Shown here piece after piece: positions 1-7,515 of a stretch of DNA of 12,851 bases (the first letter of the stretch is position 1; each line of letters starts with the position of its first letter). Source of the stretch: Betaproteobacteria bacterium (GTDB taxonomy: Bacteria; Pseudomonadota; Gammaproteobacteria; Burkholderiales; Eutrophovitaceae). Position numbers and translations under genes: made by a program. Where the stretch lies: assembly GCA_009886305.1 (NCBI GenBank), contig QXZO01000137.1, forward strand, positions 1 through 12,851, in the 5' to 3' direction. Under the pieces are notes generated by a model, which was not told the DNA's origin, did no database searches, and worked only from the letters and a program-made list of their open reading frames with translations.

Positions 1-3000
1 TGTGGCGACCTTGGTTTGCGAACAGCGATGATCTACTCCCAAGACGATAAAGAGAGCTTACACCGTAGAATAGGCGATGCCTCACACGCTTTAACAGGTT
101 ATGGGCCAAGCGCATATCTCGATGGTGATGCTGTCATCGAGGCCGCACGTTTAAATGATTGTGATGCCATCCACCCTGGATATGGGTTTTTGTCTGAACG
201 GGCGGATTTCGCTAGGCAATGTGAGGCCGCTGGACTGACCTTTATAGGCCCAAGTGCTGAGCACTTAGCGTTGTTCGGGGATAAAACCCGAGCTAGAGCG
301 GCTGCCCTTAAGGCAAAGGTTCCTGTGACTCCGGGTATTGACCATAGCGTGAGTTTAGAAGAAGCCAAAGCGTTTTTTAGATCGCTAGAGGCAAATGGTC
401 AGGCGATGATCATAAAAGCGAAGGCCGGTGGAGGGGGAAGAGGAACTCGGGTCGTGCAAAGGTTAGCTGAGCTGGAAGCGGCCTATGCGCGTTGCCGTTC
501 CGAAGCCAATCTTGCGTTTGGAGTTGATGAGGTTTACGTCGAAAGTTTCTTAAAACGAGCGCGACACATCGAGGTGCAGGTCCTGGGTGACCGAAATGGT
601 GATATCACGCACCTAGGGGAGCGAGAATGTAGTGTTCAGCGACGTTTCCAAAAATTGGTGGAAATTGCGCCGGCGCCAGCCTTAACTGAGAGTTTAAGGC
701 TGCAGATTTTTGATGCAGCAATGCGGCTTGCCAAGAGTGCCCAATATACTAATCTGGGTACCTTTGAATTTCTAGTTGATACGTCGACGCAACCCCGTCA
801 ACCCTTCGTATTTATCGAAGCGAACGCAAGATTGCAGGTTGAGCATACTGTTACAGAGGCCGTCACCGGAGTAGATTTAGTTCAAGCGCAGATTCGTTTG
901 GCAGGTGGCGATACACTCTATGATTTAGGTCTTAATAAGGCACAAGCGATTACGCCGCATGGATATGCAATTCAAGCTCGAGTCAGTATGGAGTCTATCA
1001 GTGCGGGTGGTGAAGTTGTCCCGACTGCTGGAACGCTACTGGCATATGAAATGCCGAGTGGGCCAGGAATCCGAACGGATGGTTTTGGTTACGCAGGCTA
1101 TAAGACCAGCAGCTCGTTTGATGCGTTACTCGTTAAAGTGATTGGGCATGCTGCAGATAGTCATCCAGCTGCAGCAGCTACTCGAATACTTCGTGCTCTT
1201 TCTGAATTAAGAATAGAGGGCGTTTCTACGAATATAGATCTACTTCGTAACATCATCAAACATCCAGATTTTTTAACCGGAGGCGCACATACGCGCTGGT
1301 TCGATGAGCAAATAGCAGTCTTAAGTAAACGGGGGGTGCAAGACAAAGGTCGTTTGTTTCCCCGCGTAGAAAAAACAATCCGGAAATTAGAGCCTGGGCA
1401 AATGGGCGTGCGTGTTGATGGAAATGATCCTCTGGCTTTGTTTAATTACGATACGCAAAGAAAAACTAAAAATAGGGTTACTCCAGATCTAAATTTGAGC
1501 ATTGGGGTAGATGAGGCTATTGGTGTCGTATCTCCAATTCAGGGGACGATTGTCGCTATAGAGGTTGATGAGGGCGACACGGTTATTGGCGGACAGTCTG
1601 TTATTGTCATTGAGGCGATGAAGATGGAACACGTTATTACGGCAGATTTTAATGGGATTGTTCGAGCCGTGAATATGTCAGTTGGTGATGTCGTTCAAGA
1701 CGGGTATCCTCTGCTGCTGATTGAAAGAATGGAGGGCTCTAAGTCCAAGATGGTCGCACCGACAGCGGCTGACCCTGATTTAATTCGTTCAGATTTGCAG
1801 GAAAATATTGATCGGCACGCTTTTACTTTGGATAAGAATCGCCCAGAGGCGGTTGCTAAGAGGCGATCTTTCGGATATCGCATGATCCGTGAGAGTGTCG
1901 CTCAACTGGTTGATCCAGGAACATTCAAAGAGTACTGGCCATTGACTGTCGCGCGGCAGCACACTCGATTTGATATTGAAACATTACGAAAAAATACGCC
2001 CGCTGACGGTCTCGTTGCGGGTATTGGAGCTGTTAACGGACATCTATTTAAAGCCGATAACAGCGTCATGGTAATCGCTTATGACTATACCGTTCTCGCA
2101 GGAACGCAAGGTGCGCGAAATCATGCGAAACAAGATCGTATGTTTAGTCTCGCAAAGCGCCTTAAGTTACCTGTAATTGTGTTCGGTGAAGGGGGTGGTG
2201 GCAGGCCTGGAGAGGATCCGGGCGGGATTGAAATGGGGATCGATACCAATACTTTTACGCAATACGCTCAGTTGAGTGGTCTTGTACCTTTGGTGGCTAT
2301 AGTCAATGGTCGTTGTTTTGCTGGAAATACCGCACTGGTTGCTTCTAGTGATGTAATCATCGCTACCGAGGGGGCCACTTTAGGAATGGGAGGACCTGCA
2401 ATGATAGAGGGCGGTGGTTTAGGCGTGTATACCCCTGAGGAGGTTGGGCCTATGTCTTTCCAGGTTCCCAATGGGGTTGTCGATATATTGGTAAAAGACG
2501 AGTTTGCGGCCGTTGAAACGGCTAAAAAATATCTCTCTTACTTTCAGGGACCTATTGACGGTTGGGAGGCTTCAAACCAAAAGCTGCTGCGGCACGCGGT
2601 ACCGGAGAATCGGTTGCGCTTATATGATATGCGAGAGATTATCACCACAATCGCCGACGCCGATTCTTTTTTAGAGATTAGAGAGAAGTTTGGTGTTGGT
2701 TTGATTACTGCATTTATTAGAGTTGAAGGTCAGCCGTTAGGCGTTATTGCAAATAACCCTCACCACTTGGCTGGTGCTATCGATTCTGCTGGAGCCGATA
2801 AGGGCGCGCGCTTTGTTCAATTGTGTGATGCATTTGATATTCCGATCCTTAGCTTAATGGACTGTCCTGGGATAATGGTTGGTCCAGAATTCGAGCGAAC
2901 GGCACTGGTGCGTCATGCGCTCAGATTGTTTAATGTTGGTGCAAATATTACTACTCCTATGTTCGGTGTGGTTGTTCGAAAGGCTTATGGCCTTGGGGTC

Positions 3001-3336
3001 CAGGCAATGTGTGGTGCGAGTTCTGAAGTGCCGTATTTTACTGTTGCTTGGCCTACGGCAGAATTCGCAGCGATGAACATTGAGGGATCTGTGAAATTAG
3101 CATTTCGTAAAGAATTGATGGCAATTTCGGATCCAGGCGAGCGAAAAGCTTATTTTGATCAAAGGGTAGAAAAAGCTTATAGGGATGCGAAGGCTGTCAA
3201 TGCCGCAACTGGTGGAGGTATTGATGAGGTTATTGACCCCGCGGATACGCGAACTTGGATTATGAGTGGTTTGAATGCCTTACCTCCGCTCAAGAAGAGA
3301 GAGGGAAAGAAGCATCCATATATCGATCCATGGTGA
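1..3336 (+). CDS. Single-chain biotin-dependent acyl-CoA carboxylase (5' truncated by the window edge)
   Basis: The enzyme would carboxylate biotin with ATP and bicarbonate, then move the carboxyl group to an acyl-CoA in the cytoplasm. Counting codon 1 as base 1, the biotin carboxylase domain fills about 1-440, with the ATP-grasp glycine loop KAKAGGGGRG (about 139-148) and the FIEANARLQVEHTVTE motif (about 272-287). The biotin carrier domain has EAMKMEH with biotinyl Lys541 (codon 1621-1623). Carboxyltransferase N and C halves follow from about 620 to the end, with GTQGARNHAKQ and GEGGGGRPGEDPGG in the N half and DCPGIMVGPEFE in the C half. The frame is open from base 1, which sits where families usually show RAC-ELG, so about 20 residues lie upstream; the TTG at 16 is not the start. 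The one-chain order and roughly 120 kDa size match mycobacterial long-chain acyl-CoA carboxylase (LCC). The substrate is not readable. No terminator follows, so read-through into the regulator is possible. Confidence 0.93.
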   Translation, partial: CGDLGLRTAMIYSQDDKESLHRRIGDASHALTGYGPSAYLDGDAVIEAARLNDCDAIHPGYGFLSERADFARQCEAAGLTFIGPSAEHLALFGDKTRARAAALKAKVPVTPGIDHSVSLEEAKAFFRSLEANGQAMIIKAKAGGGGRGTRVVQRLAELEAAYARCRSEANLAFGVDEVYVESFLKRARHIEVQVLGDRNGDITHLGERECSVQRRFQKLVEIAPAPALTESLRLQIFDAAMRLAKSAQYTNLGTFEFLVDTSTQPRQPFVFIEANARLQVEHTVTEAVTGVDLVQAQIRLAGGDTLYDLGLNKAQAITPHGYAIQARVSMESISAGGEVVPTAGTLLAYEMPSGPGIRTDGFGYAGYKTSSSFDALLVKVIGHAADSHPAAAATRILRALSELRIEGVSTNIDLLRNIIKHPDFLTGGAHTRWFDEQIAVLSKRGVQDKGRLFPRVEKTIRKLEPGQMGVRVDGNDPLALFNYDTQRKTKNRVTPDLNLSIGVDEAIGVVSPIQGTIVAIEVDEGDTVIGGQSVIVIEAMKMEHVITADFNGIVRAVNMSVGDVVQDGYPLLLIERMEGSKSKMVAPTAADPDLIRSDLQENIDRHAFTLDKNRPEAVAKRRSFGYRMIRESVAQLVDPGTFKEYWPLTVARQHTRFDIETLRKNTPADGLVAGIGAVNGHLFKADNSVMVIAYDYTVLAGTQGARNHAKQDRMFSLAKRLKLPVIVFGEGGGGRPGEDPGGIEMGIDTNTFTQYAQLSGLVPLVAIVNGRCFAGNTALVASSDVIIATEGATLGMGGPAMIEGGGLGVYTPEEVGPMSFQVPNGVVDILVKDEFAAVETAKKYLSYFQGPIDGWEASNQKLLRHAVPENRLRLYDMREIITTIADADSFLEIREKFGVGLITAFIRVEGQPLGVIANNPHHLAGAIDSAGADKGARFVQLCDAFDIPILSLMDCPGIMVGPEFERTALVRHALRLFNVGANITTPMFGVVVRKAYGLGVQAMCGASSEVPYFTVAWPTAEFAAMNIEGSVKLAFRKELMAISDPGERKAYFDQRVEKAYRDAKAVNAATGGGIDEVIDPADTRTWIMSGLNALPPLKKREGKKHPYIDPW

Positions 3337-3356
3337 TGGTGTTACCGCAATCAATT

Positions 3357-3373
3357 TTGAATTCAGAATTCAA
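3357..3373. promoter_or_regulatory. Perfect palindrome, probable operator of the GntR regulator
   Basis: TTGAATTCAGAATTCAA is an 8-bp perfect inverted repeat around one central A. It lies 57 nt upstream of the regulator start and overlaps the -35 box and spacer of the predicted promoter. Short palindromes with small spacers in this position are typical binding sites of GntR/FCD regulators. The palindrome is seen directly. Its role as the autoregulatory operator is inference. Confidence 0.6.
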
Positions 3374-3384
3374 GGTGTTATGAT
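3357..3384 (+). promoter_or_regulatory. Sigma70-type promoter for the gntR-ligase-ThDP operon
   Basis: The -35 box is TTGAAT (3357-3362), the spacer is 16 nt, and the -10 box is TATGAT (3379-3384). A TG at 3376-3377 gives an extended -10. The expected transcription start is near 3390, leaving a leader of about 40 nt. This is the best promoter match in the plus-strand block. It is the only sizeable gap before the three downstream genes. Confidence 0.6.
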
Positions 3385-3429
3385 CCCCTGCATCTTTTTT
3401 CTGTAACCGATAATTTAACCGAATCGCTC

Positions 3430-4083
3430 ATGAACAAATTAAAGCCGCAGCCCACGTTGGTCGATCAAGTTTATGAGGCAATTCTTTCAGATATTACCGA
3501 GGGGAAGTTCGACAACCTGAGACGACTAAAACAGGAAGAAATTGCGGCGTCTTTGGGTGTCTCGCGTCAGCCGGTACAACAGGCTTTATTATTGCTTCGG
3601 AGCGATGGCTTAGTTAGGGACGCATCCGGTCGAGGCTTAATCGTTGCGCCCTTAGAATTGGATTTTGTTAGAGACTTATATGAAGTGCGTGCTGCTATAG
3701 ATAAGTTGGCAACCGCTAAAGCGGCTGAGCGAGGTGCTCAAACTGCTTCCGAGGAGGGAGCAGAGTATTTAGAGGCCGGTCAACGAGCGCTCAAGAATGG
3801 TTCAATAGCTGAATTAATAGCTGCTGACGTCAATTTTCATTTTTTTATTTACGGACTTGCTGGGAACCCATTGATCGCGGAAACCAGTCGGTCGCATTGG
3901 AATTTTTTGCGGCGTGTTATGGGTCAGGTTCTTCTTAAAGGTGAGCCACCTGTCGCCATATGGGACCAACATACTGAAATACTTCAAGCTGTAATTGATG
4001 GAGACATAAGCAAAGCGGAAGGACTCGCTGGCGATCATATTACTCAGGCCCTAATTGCCTTAGAGGAAAGAATAAAAAGTTAG
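3430..4083 (+). CDS. GntR-family transcriptional regulator, FadR/VanR-type with FCD ligand domain
   Basis: This 217-residue protein has the family's usual length. The N-terminal winged helix-turn-helix occupies about 10-73, with the recognition region around EEIAASLGVSRQPVQQALLLL (36-56). The rest is an all-helical FCD domain. Asp133, His137, His181 and His203 are spaced like the metal-binding set of FCD regulators, which sense small carboxylates or acyl-CoA-type ligands. ATG 3430 is used because no in-frame start lies just upstream. The Shine-Dalgarno is weak. It is first in a tight cluster: 34 nt separate its stop from the ligase ATG. It probably controls its own operon through the palindrome at 3357-3373, most likely as a repressor relieved by the pathway substrate or its CoA ester. 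The effector is unknown. Confidence 0.92.
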   Translation: MNKLKPQPTLVDQVYEAILSDITEGKFDNLRRLKQEEIAASLGVSRQPVQQALLLLRSDGLVRDASGRGLIVAPLELDFVRDLYEVRAAIDKLATAKAAERGAQTASEEGAEYLEAGQRALKNGSIAELIAADVNFHFFIYGLAGNPLIAETSRSHWNFLRRVMGQVLLKGEPPVAIWDQHTEILQAVIDGDISKAEGLAGDHITQALIALEERIKS

Positions 4084-4105
4084 TTTGAGATTTACTGTTC
4101 TTAGT

Positions 4106-4110
4106 AGGAA
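4106..4110 (+). promoter_or_regulatory. Ribosome binding site that fixes the ligase start
   Basis: AGGAA lies 7 nt before ATG 4118. This supports that ATG over the in-frame TTG at 4085, which would add 11 residues not expected for the family and sits only one base after the regulator's stop codon. Confidence 0.6.
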
Positions 4111-4117
4111 ATACTTT

Positions 4118-5767
4118 ATGAATATTTCAGATTATAAAACCCTGTTTGATACGTTATGCCAAACAGTAAAGACTTACCCTGACCGAGCTGCTTATTGTGT
4201 GCCACCAATGGTTGGGAGAAGTTATCACCCGCAAGGATGGGAGATTACTTGGCAGCAAGTTATGGAGGGAGTGCAGGCTAAGAAGTCTGTGTATGCGAAG
4301 GCCGGTGTTGGGCACGGGCACCGCGTTGCAATTTTATTTGAGCAAAGGCCGGAGTTTTTTTTCCATTATTACGCGCTGAATGCGTTGGGGGCGGGAATTG
4401 TTCCAATTAATCCTGACTATCTTACCGATGAAGTGAAGTATGTCGTGGAGCATTCCGAGGCTAGCTTGGCAGTTTGCGTAGATTCACGAATAGAAGAAAT
4501 GATTAGCATATCATCCGAAATTAGTGCTGATATTAAAGTTGTTTCATTCGATTCATTTCCTGAAGAGTTACCTAAGCTACCTGAGGCTCCATATAAGGAT
4601 GCTCCAAGCGCGGCAACTGAGGCCGCACTTATTTATACGTCGGGTACGACAGGAAAGCCAAAAGGCTGCATTTTGACGAATGAGTATTTTCATACGTTTG
4701 CAGCCAGTTATCTTTATGCAGGTGGTCGACTAGATTTTAGAAATAGCGGCGAGCGTTTATATAATCCTTTACCCTTACATCACGCGAATTGTTTATCTAT
4801 CTCTGTGCCCTCGATGCTGATGAGTGGTGGTTGTGTCATTTTCCCTGATCGGTTTCATGCGAGTACTTGGTGGAAAGATCTTGTTGAAACTAAAGCAACT
4901 GCGGTCCAATTTCAGGGGATTATCCCCAATATTTTGTTGAAACTTCCGGTCCAGCCTGAGGAGGCTCAACATCAAGTTCGATTTGCGCTTTGCGCTGGGA
5001 TTGAGCCCAGTCATCACGAAGCCTTTGAACAACGTTTCGGTTTCCCTGTGGTGGAAATGTGGGCAATGTCGGAGACCGGGCGGATTATTACTGATAATTT
5101 TGAACCCCGAAAAATACATACGCGATCTTTTGGCCGCGAGAGTCGGTGGGTGGAGGCAAGAGTCTTTGATGAGAATGATCAAGAGCTATTGCCGAATAAT
5201 CCCGGAGAACTGGTTATAAGAAGTAACGCAGATGAACCTCGACAGGGATTTTTTTCGGGATATTTAAAAAATGAAAAGGCTACAGAGGAGGCATGGAAAA
5301 ATGGGTGGTTCCATACCGGAGATGCTGTCATTCAGGATGAAGAAGGGTTTCTATATTTTTTAGATCGTAAGAAAAATATCATTCGGCGCTCCGGTGAGAA
5401 CATTGCCGCCGCAGAGGTGGAGGCGTGTTTGACTGCTCACGATCGAGTTAAGCAGGTGGCTGTTATTGCTGCGCCTGATGAGATTCGGGAGGAGGAAATT
5501 ATGGCTTGTGTCGTAGCGAAATTCCCAGAGGATATGGCTGACTCGGCAAGCCAGGCAGCTTTGGCTAATGACCTGTTCGATTGGTGTTACCAACGTATGG
5601 CTTACTTCAAAGCTCCAGGTTGGGTGCTATTTTTAGATAGTCTCCCTTTAGGTACGTCAGCTAAGGTTCAAAAGATACACATTTTTCCTGCAGGCACCGA
5701 TCCGCGTCATCAGGATGGCGTTATCGACTTAAGAGCAAGAAAAAAGCAAAAGATTCGCCCATCGTGA
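4118..5767 (+). CDS. AMP-forming acyl-CoA ligase (ANL superfamily)
   Basis: The 549-residue enzyme would activate a carboxylic acid to acyl-AMP and then to acyl-CoA. All core motifs are present: phosphate loop YTSGTTGKPKG (173-183), the adenine/acyl site MWAMSETG with Glu319, HTGD (399-402) with the ribose-binding Asp, the hinge DRKKNIIRRSGENI (416-429), and the C-terminal catalytic lysine in LPLGTSAKVQK (Lys516 most likely). Overall flavour is closest to the broad caiC-like or 'ATP-dependent acyl-CoA ligase' group, but substrate cannot be assigned. The ATG at 4118 has an AGGAA 7 nt upstream. The gene sits between the GntR regulator and the ThDP enzyme with gaps of 34 and 26 nt, so co-transcription is very likely. 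The product CoA thioester is the obvious candidate substrate for the next enzyme. The C-terminal tail is basic (RARKKQKIRPS). Confidence 0.92.
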   Translation: MNISDYKTLFDTLCQTVKTYPDRAAYCVPPMVGRSYHPQGWEITWQQVMEGVQAKKSVYAKAGVGHGHRVAILFEQRPEFFFHYYALNALGAGIVPINPDYLTDEVKYVVEHSEASLAVCVDSRIEEMISISSEISADIKVVSFDSFPEELPKLPEAPYKDAPSAATEAALIYTSGTTGKPKGCILTNEYFHTFAASYLYAGGRLDFRNSGERLYNPLPLHHANCLSISVPSMLMSGGCVIFPDRFHASTWWKDLVETKATAVQFQGIIPNILLKLPVQPEEAQHQVRFALCAGIEPSHHEAFEQRFGFPVVEMWAMSETGRIITDNFEPRKIHTRSFGRESRWVEARVFDENDQELLPNNPGELVIRSNADEPRQGFFSGYLKNEKATEEAWKNGWFHTGDAVIQDEEGFLYFLDRKKNIIRRSGENIAAAEVEACLTAHDRVKQVAVIAAPDEIREEEIMACVVAKFPEDMADSASQAALANDLFDWCYQRMAYFKAPGWVLFLDSLPLGTSAKVQKIHIFPAGTDPRHQDGVIDLRARKKQKIRPS

Positions 5768-5793
5768 AACAAAATTAATTTGGGAAAATAAAA

Positions 5794-7515
5794 ATGTCAT
5801 TGATGCCATTAAATGAAAATATGAGTGCTGGGGTGATCGCTCGCTTTTTAAAAGCCCGAGGTGTCGATCGAATTTTTGCTTTGTGTGGTGGGCATATCAT
5901 GCCTATATGGATGCGTGCCGATGCGGAAGGAATTCGGATTGTTGATGTGCGTGATGAGCGTGCGGCGGTTTATATGGCTCATGCGTACAGCGAATTAACC
6001 GGAAAGTTGGGCGTTGCATTAGTTACGGCGGGGCCTGGTGTTACCAACGCCATGACTGGTATTGCCAATGCACATGTTGCACGTGCGTCTATTCTTGTGT
6101 TGTCGGGATTACCGCCGAGACAACAAGAAAATCGCGGAGCGCTGCAGGATATCGTTCATACGGATCTAGTGAAGTCGATTACACGTTATGCACGAACAGT
6201 TCGTCAATCTAGTTTGGTATTAAGTGAGCTGGACGAAGCGGTTTCTCGCGCAATGGGTGCAGGGGGGGAGCCGGGTCCGGTGTACCTTGATTTTCCGACG
6301 GACGTCCTAAGAGAAGAGGTACCGAAAGTCATTCAGATGGAAGAACATTTCCGAGCAAAAATTGTGCGCCCGGTGCTTCCCTATGAGGATGATGTGGCCG
6401 CAGCCATTGAAGTGCTATGGAATGCCAAAAAGCCATTGGTCATCAGCGGTAGGGGCGCACGCGGAGCCGATAAGGAGTTGTGCCAATTCTTGGATAAGCT
6501 CGGTGGTGTTTATCTTGATACGGGAGAAAGTAAGGGCCTTGTGCCAGATAGTCATCCGTCCGTTGTGGCGGCGATGCGTGGGAAAGTAATGGGTGATGCA
6601 GATGTTATCGTGACGCTAGGCCGACGTTTGGACTTTCAGCTAGCGTATGGGTCTCCAGCTGTTTTTGGCGCAGCAAAATTTATTCGTATTGGGGAAATAC
6701 CGACCGAAGTCCGCGATAATAGACGTGGCGATATAGAGATAAATGCAAATCCTGGTAAAACGTTGGCAGCTATTAATCGATTGGTTGGAAATCGAGAGTC
6801 CTGTGTTGACCGAGGGTGGGCAAAGTCACTGCGTACGAAACATGAGGAGCGTGCGCAGCGGCTAAGTGAATCAATGGCTGCCGCCCCGTCTGATGATCAG
6901 GGTCGTATTCATCCCAACCGAGTACTTTCTGAATTACAGAGGTGCATAGAGGATGACGCTGTCGTTGTCGCTGACGGTGGTGATTTTCTTGCTTTTGCAC
7001 GGATTGGTCTGAATGCGAAAAATTATCTCGACCCGGGCTCCTTAGGTTGCATTGGAATTGGAACTTCATTCGGCATTGCGGCTAGTTTGGCTTGTCCAGA
7101 AAAAGATGTTGTAGTTGCAACTGGGGATGGCGCCTTTGGGTTTAATGCGATGGAGATAGATACAGCCGTACGACATAATGCGCCTGTACTCATTGTTGTA
7201 GCCAATAATGGAGCTTGGCAAATCGAGGTGCATGATCAAGCAGATACGCACGGGAAGGTTGTTGGTACGAAACTTCAAGTATCAGATTATGCGCAAATGG
7301 CCGAGTCTTTTGGTATGTATGCGGAACGCGTTTCGAACGCAGATGAACTAGGGAGCGCTTTTGATCGAGCGATGAAAAATAGGCCGGCTCTTTTGGATGT
7401 AATAGTCTCTCCAGAGGCAAAGTCTTCTGATGCCAAAACCGGCTTAGCCTGGGTGCCCGACCTCCAGGCTCTCGCCGCATGGGATGATGCGGAGCGAGCC
7501 TGGCGTCAAGATTAG
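5794..7515 (+). CDS. Thiamine diphosphate-dependent lyase/decarboxylase, acetolactate synthase / 2-hydroxyacyl-CoA lyase superfamily
   Basis: The 573-residue protein has the three-domain ThDP layout. The N-terminal pyrimidine-binding domain (about 10-175) carries the catalytic glutamate, Glu55 in VRDERAA, plus VTAGPGVTNAMTG. The middle Rossmann-like domain (about 200-335) has SGRGARG. The C-terminal diphosphate domain has the GDG...NN metal/ThDP motif (Gly444-Asp445-Gly446 to Asn471-Asn472). Biosynthetic acetolactate synthase is unlikely: no ilvN-type small subunit is nearby and the partner is a CoA ligase. Family and context fit an enzyme that cleaves or forms a C-C bond on a CoA ester, such as 2-hydroxyacyl-CoA lyase or oxalyl-CoA decarboxylase, but a free-acid decarboxylase or ligase-type ThDP enzyme is not excluded. 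GGGA at 5782-5785 is a modest Shine-Dalgarno 8 nt before the ATG. Its stop codon overlaps the stop of the convergent redox gene. Confidence 0.88.
   Translation: MSLMPLNENMSAGVIARFLKARGVDRIFALCGGHIMPIWMRADAEGIRIVDVRDERAAVYMAHAYSELTGKLGVALVTAGPGVTNAMTGIANAHVARASILVLSGLPPRQQENRGALQDIVHTDLVKSITRYARTVRQSSLVLSELDEAVSRAMGAGGEPGPVYLDFPTDVLREEVPKVIQMEEHFRAKIVRPVLPYEDDVAAAIEVLWNAKKPLVISGRGARGADKELCQFLDKLGGVYLDTGESKGLVPDSHPSVVAAMRGKVMGDADVIVTLGRRLDFQLAYGSPAVFGAAKFIRIGEIPTEVRDNRRGDIEINANPGKTLAAINRLVGNRESCVDRGWAKSLRTKHEERAQRLSESMAAAPSDDQGRIHPNRVLSELQRCIEDDAVVVADGGDFLAFARIGLNAKNYLDPGSLGCIGIGTSFGIAASLACPEKDVVVATGDGAFGFNAMEIDTAVRHNAPVLIVVANNGAWQIEVHDQADTHGKVVGTKLQVSDYAQMAESFGMYAERVSNADELGSAFDRAMKNRPALLDVIVSPEAKSSDAKTGLAWVPDLQALAAWDDAERAWRQD

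Noticed and set aside
16..18. TTG as the start of the carboxylase
   Set aside because: The frame is open to base 1, and the residues before it (CGDLG) continue the expected biotin carboxylase N-terminus, so the real start is outside the window.
4085..4117. TTG start adding 11 residues to the ligase
   Set aside because: No ribosome site in front of it; ATG 4118 has AGGAA at good spacing and a typical N-terminus.
4916..4936. GGGGATTATCCCC inverted repeat in the ligase gene
   Set aside because: Only 5-bp arms in coding DNA without a T-run; likely chance.
4793..5182. Minus-strand ORF of 129 codons
   Set aside because: It is antisense to conserved ligase motifs, with no ribosome site or recognisable domain.
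5794..7515. Annotation as biosynthetic acetolactate synthase (ilvB/ilvI)
   Set aside because: No regulatory subunit or branched-chain genes nearby, and the operon partner is a CoA ligase.
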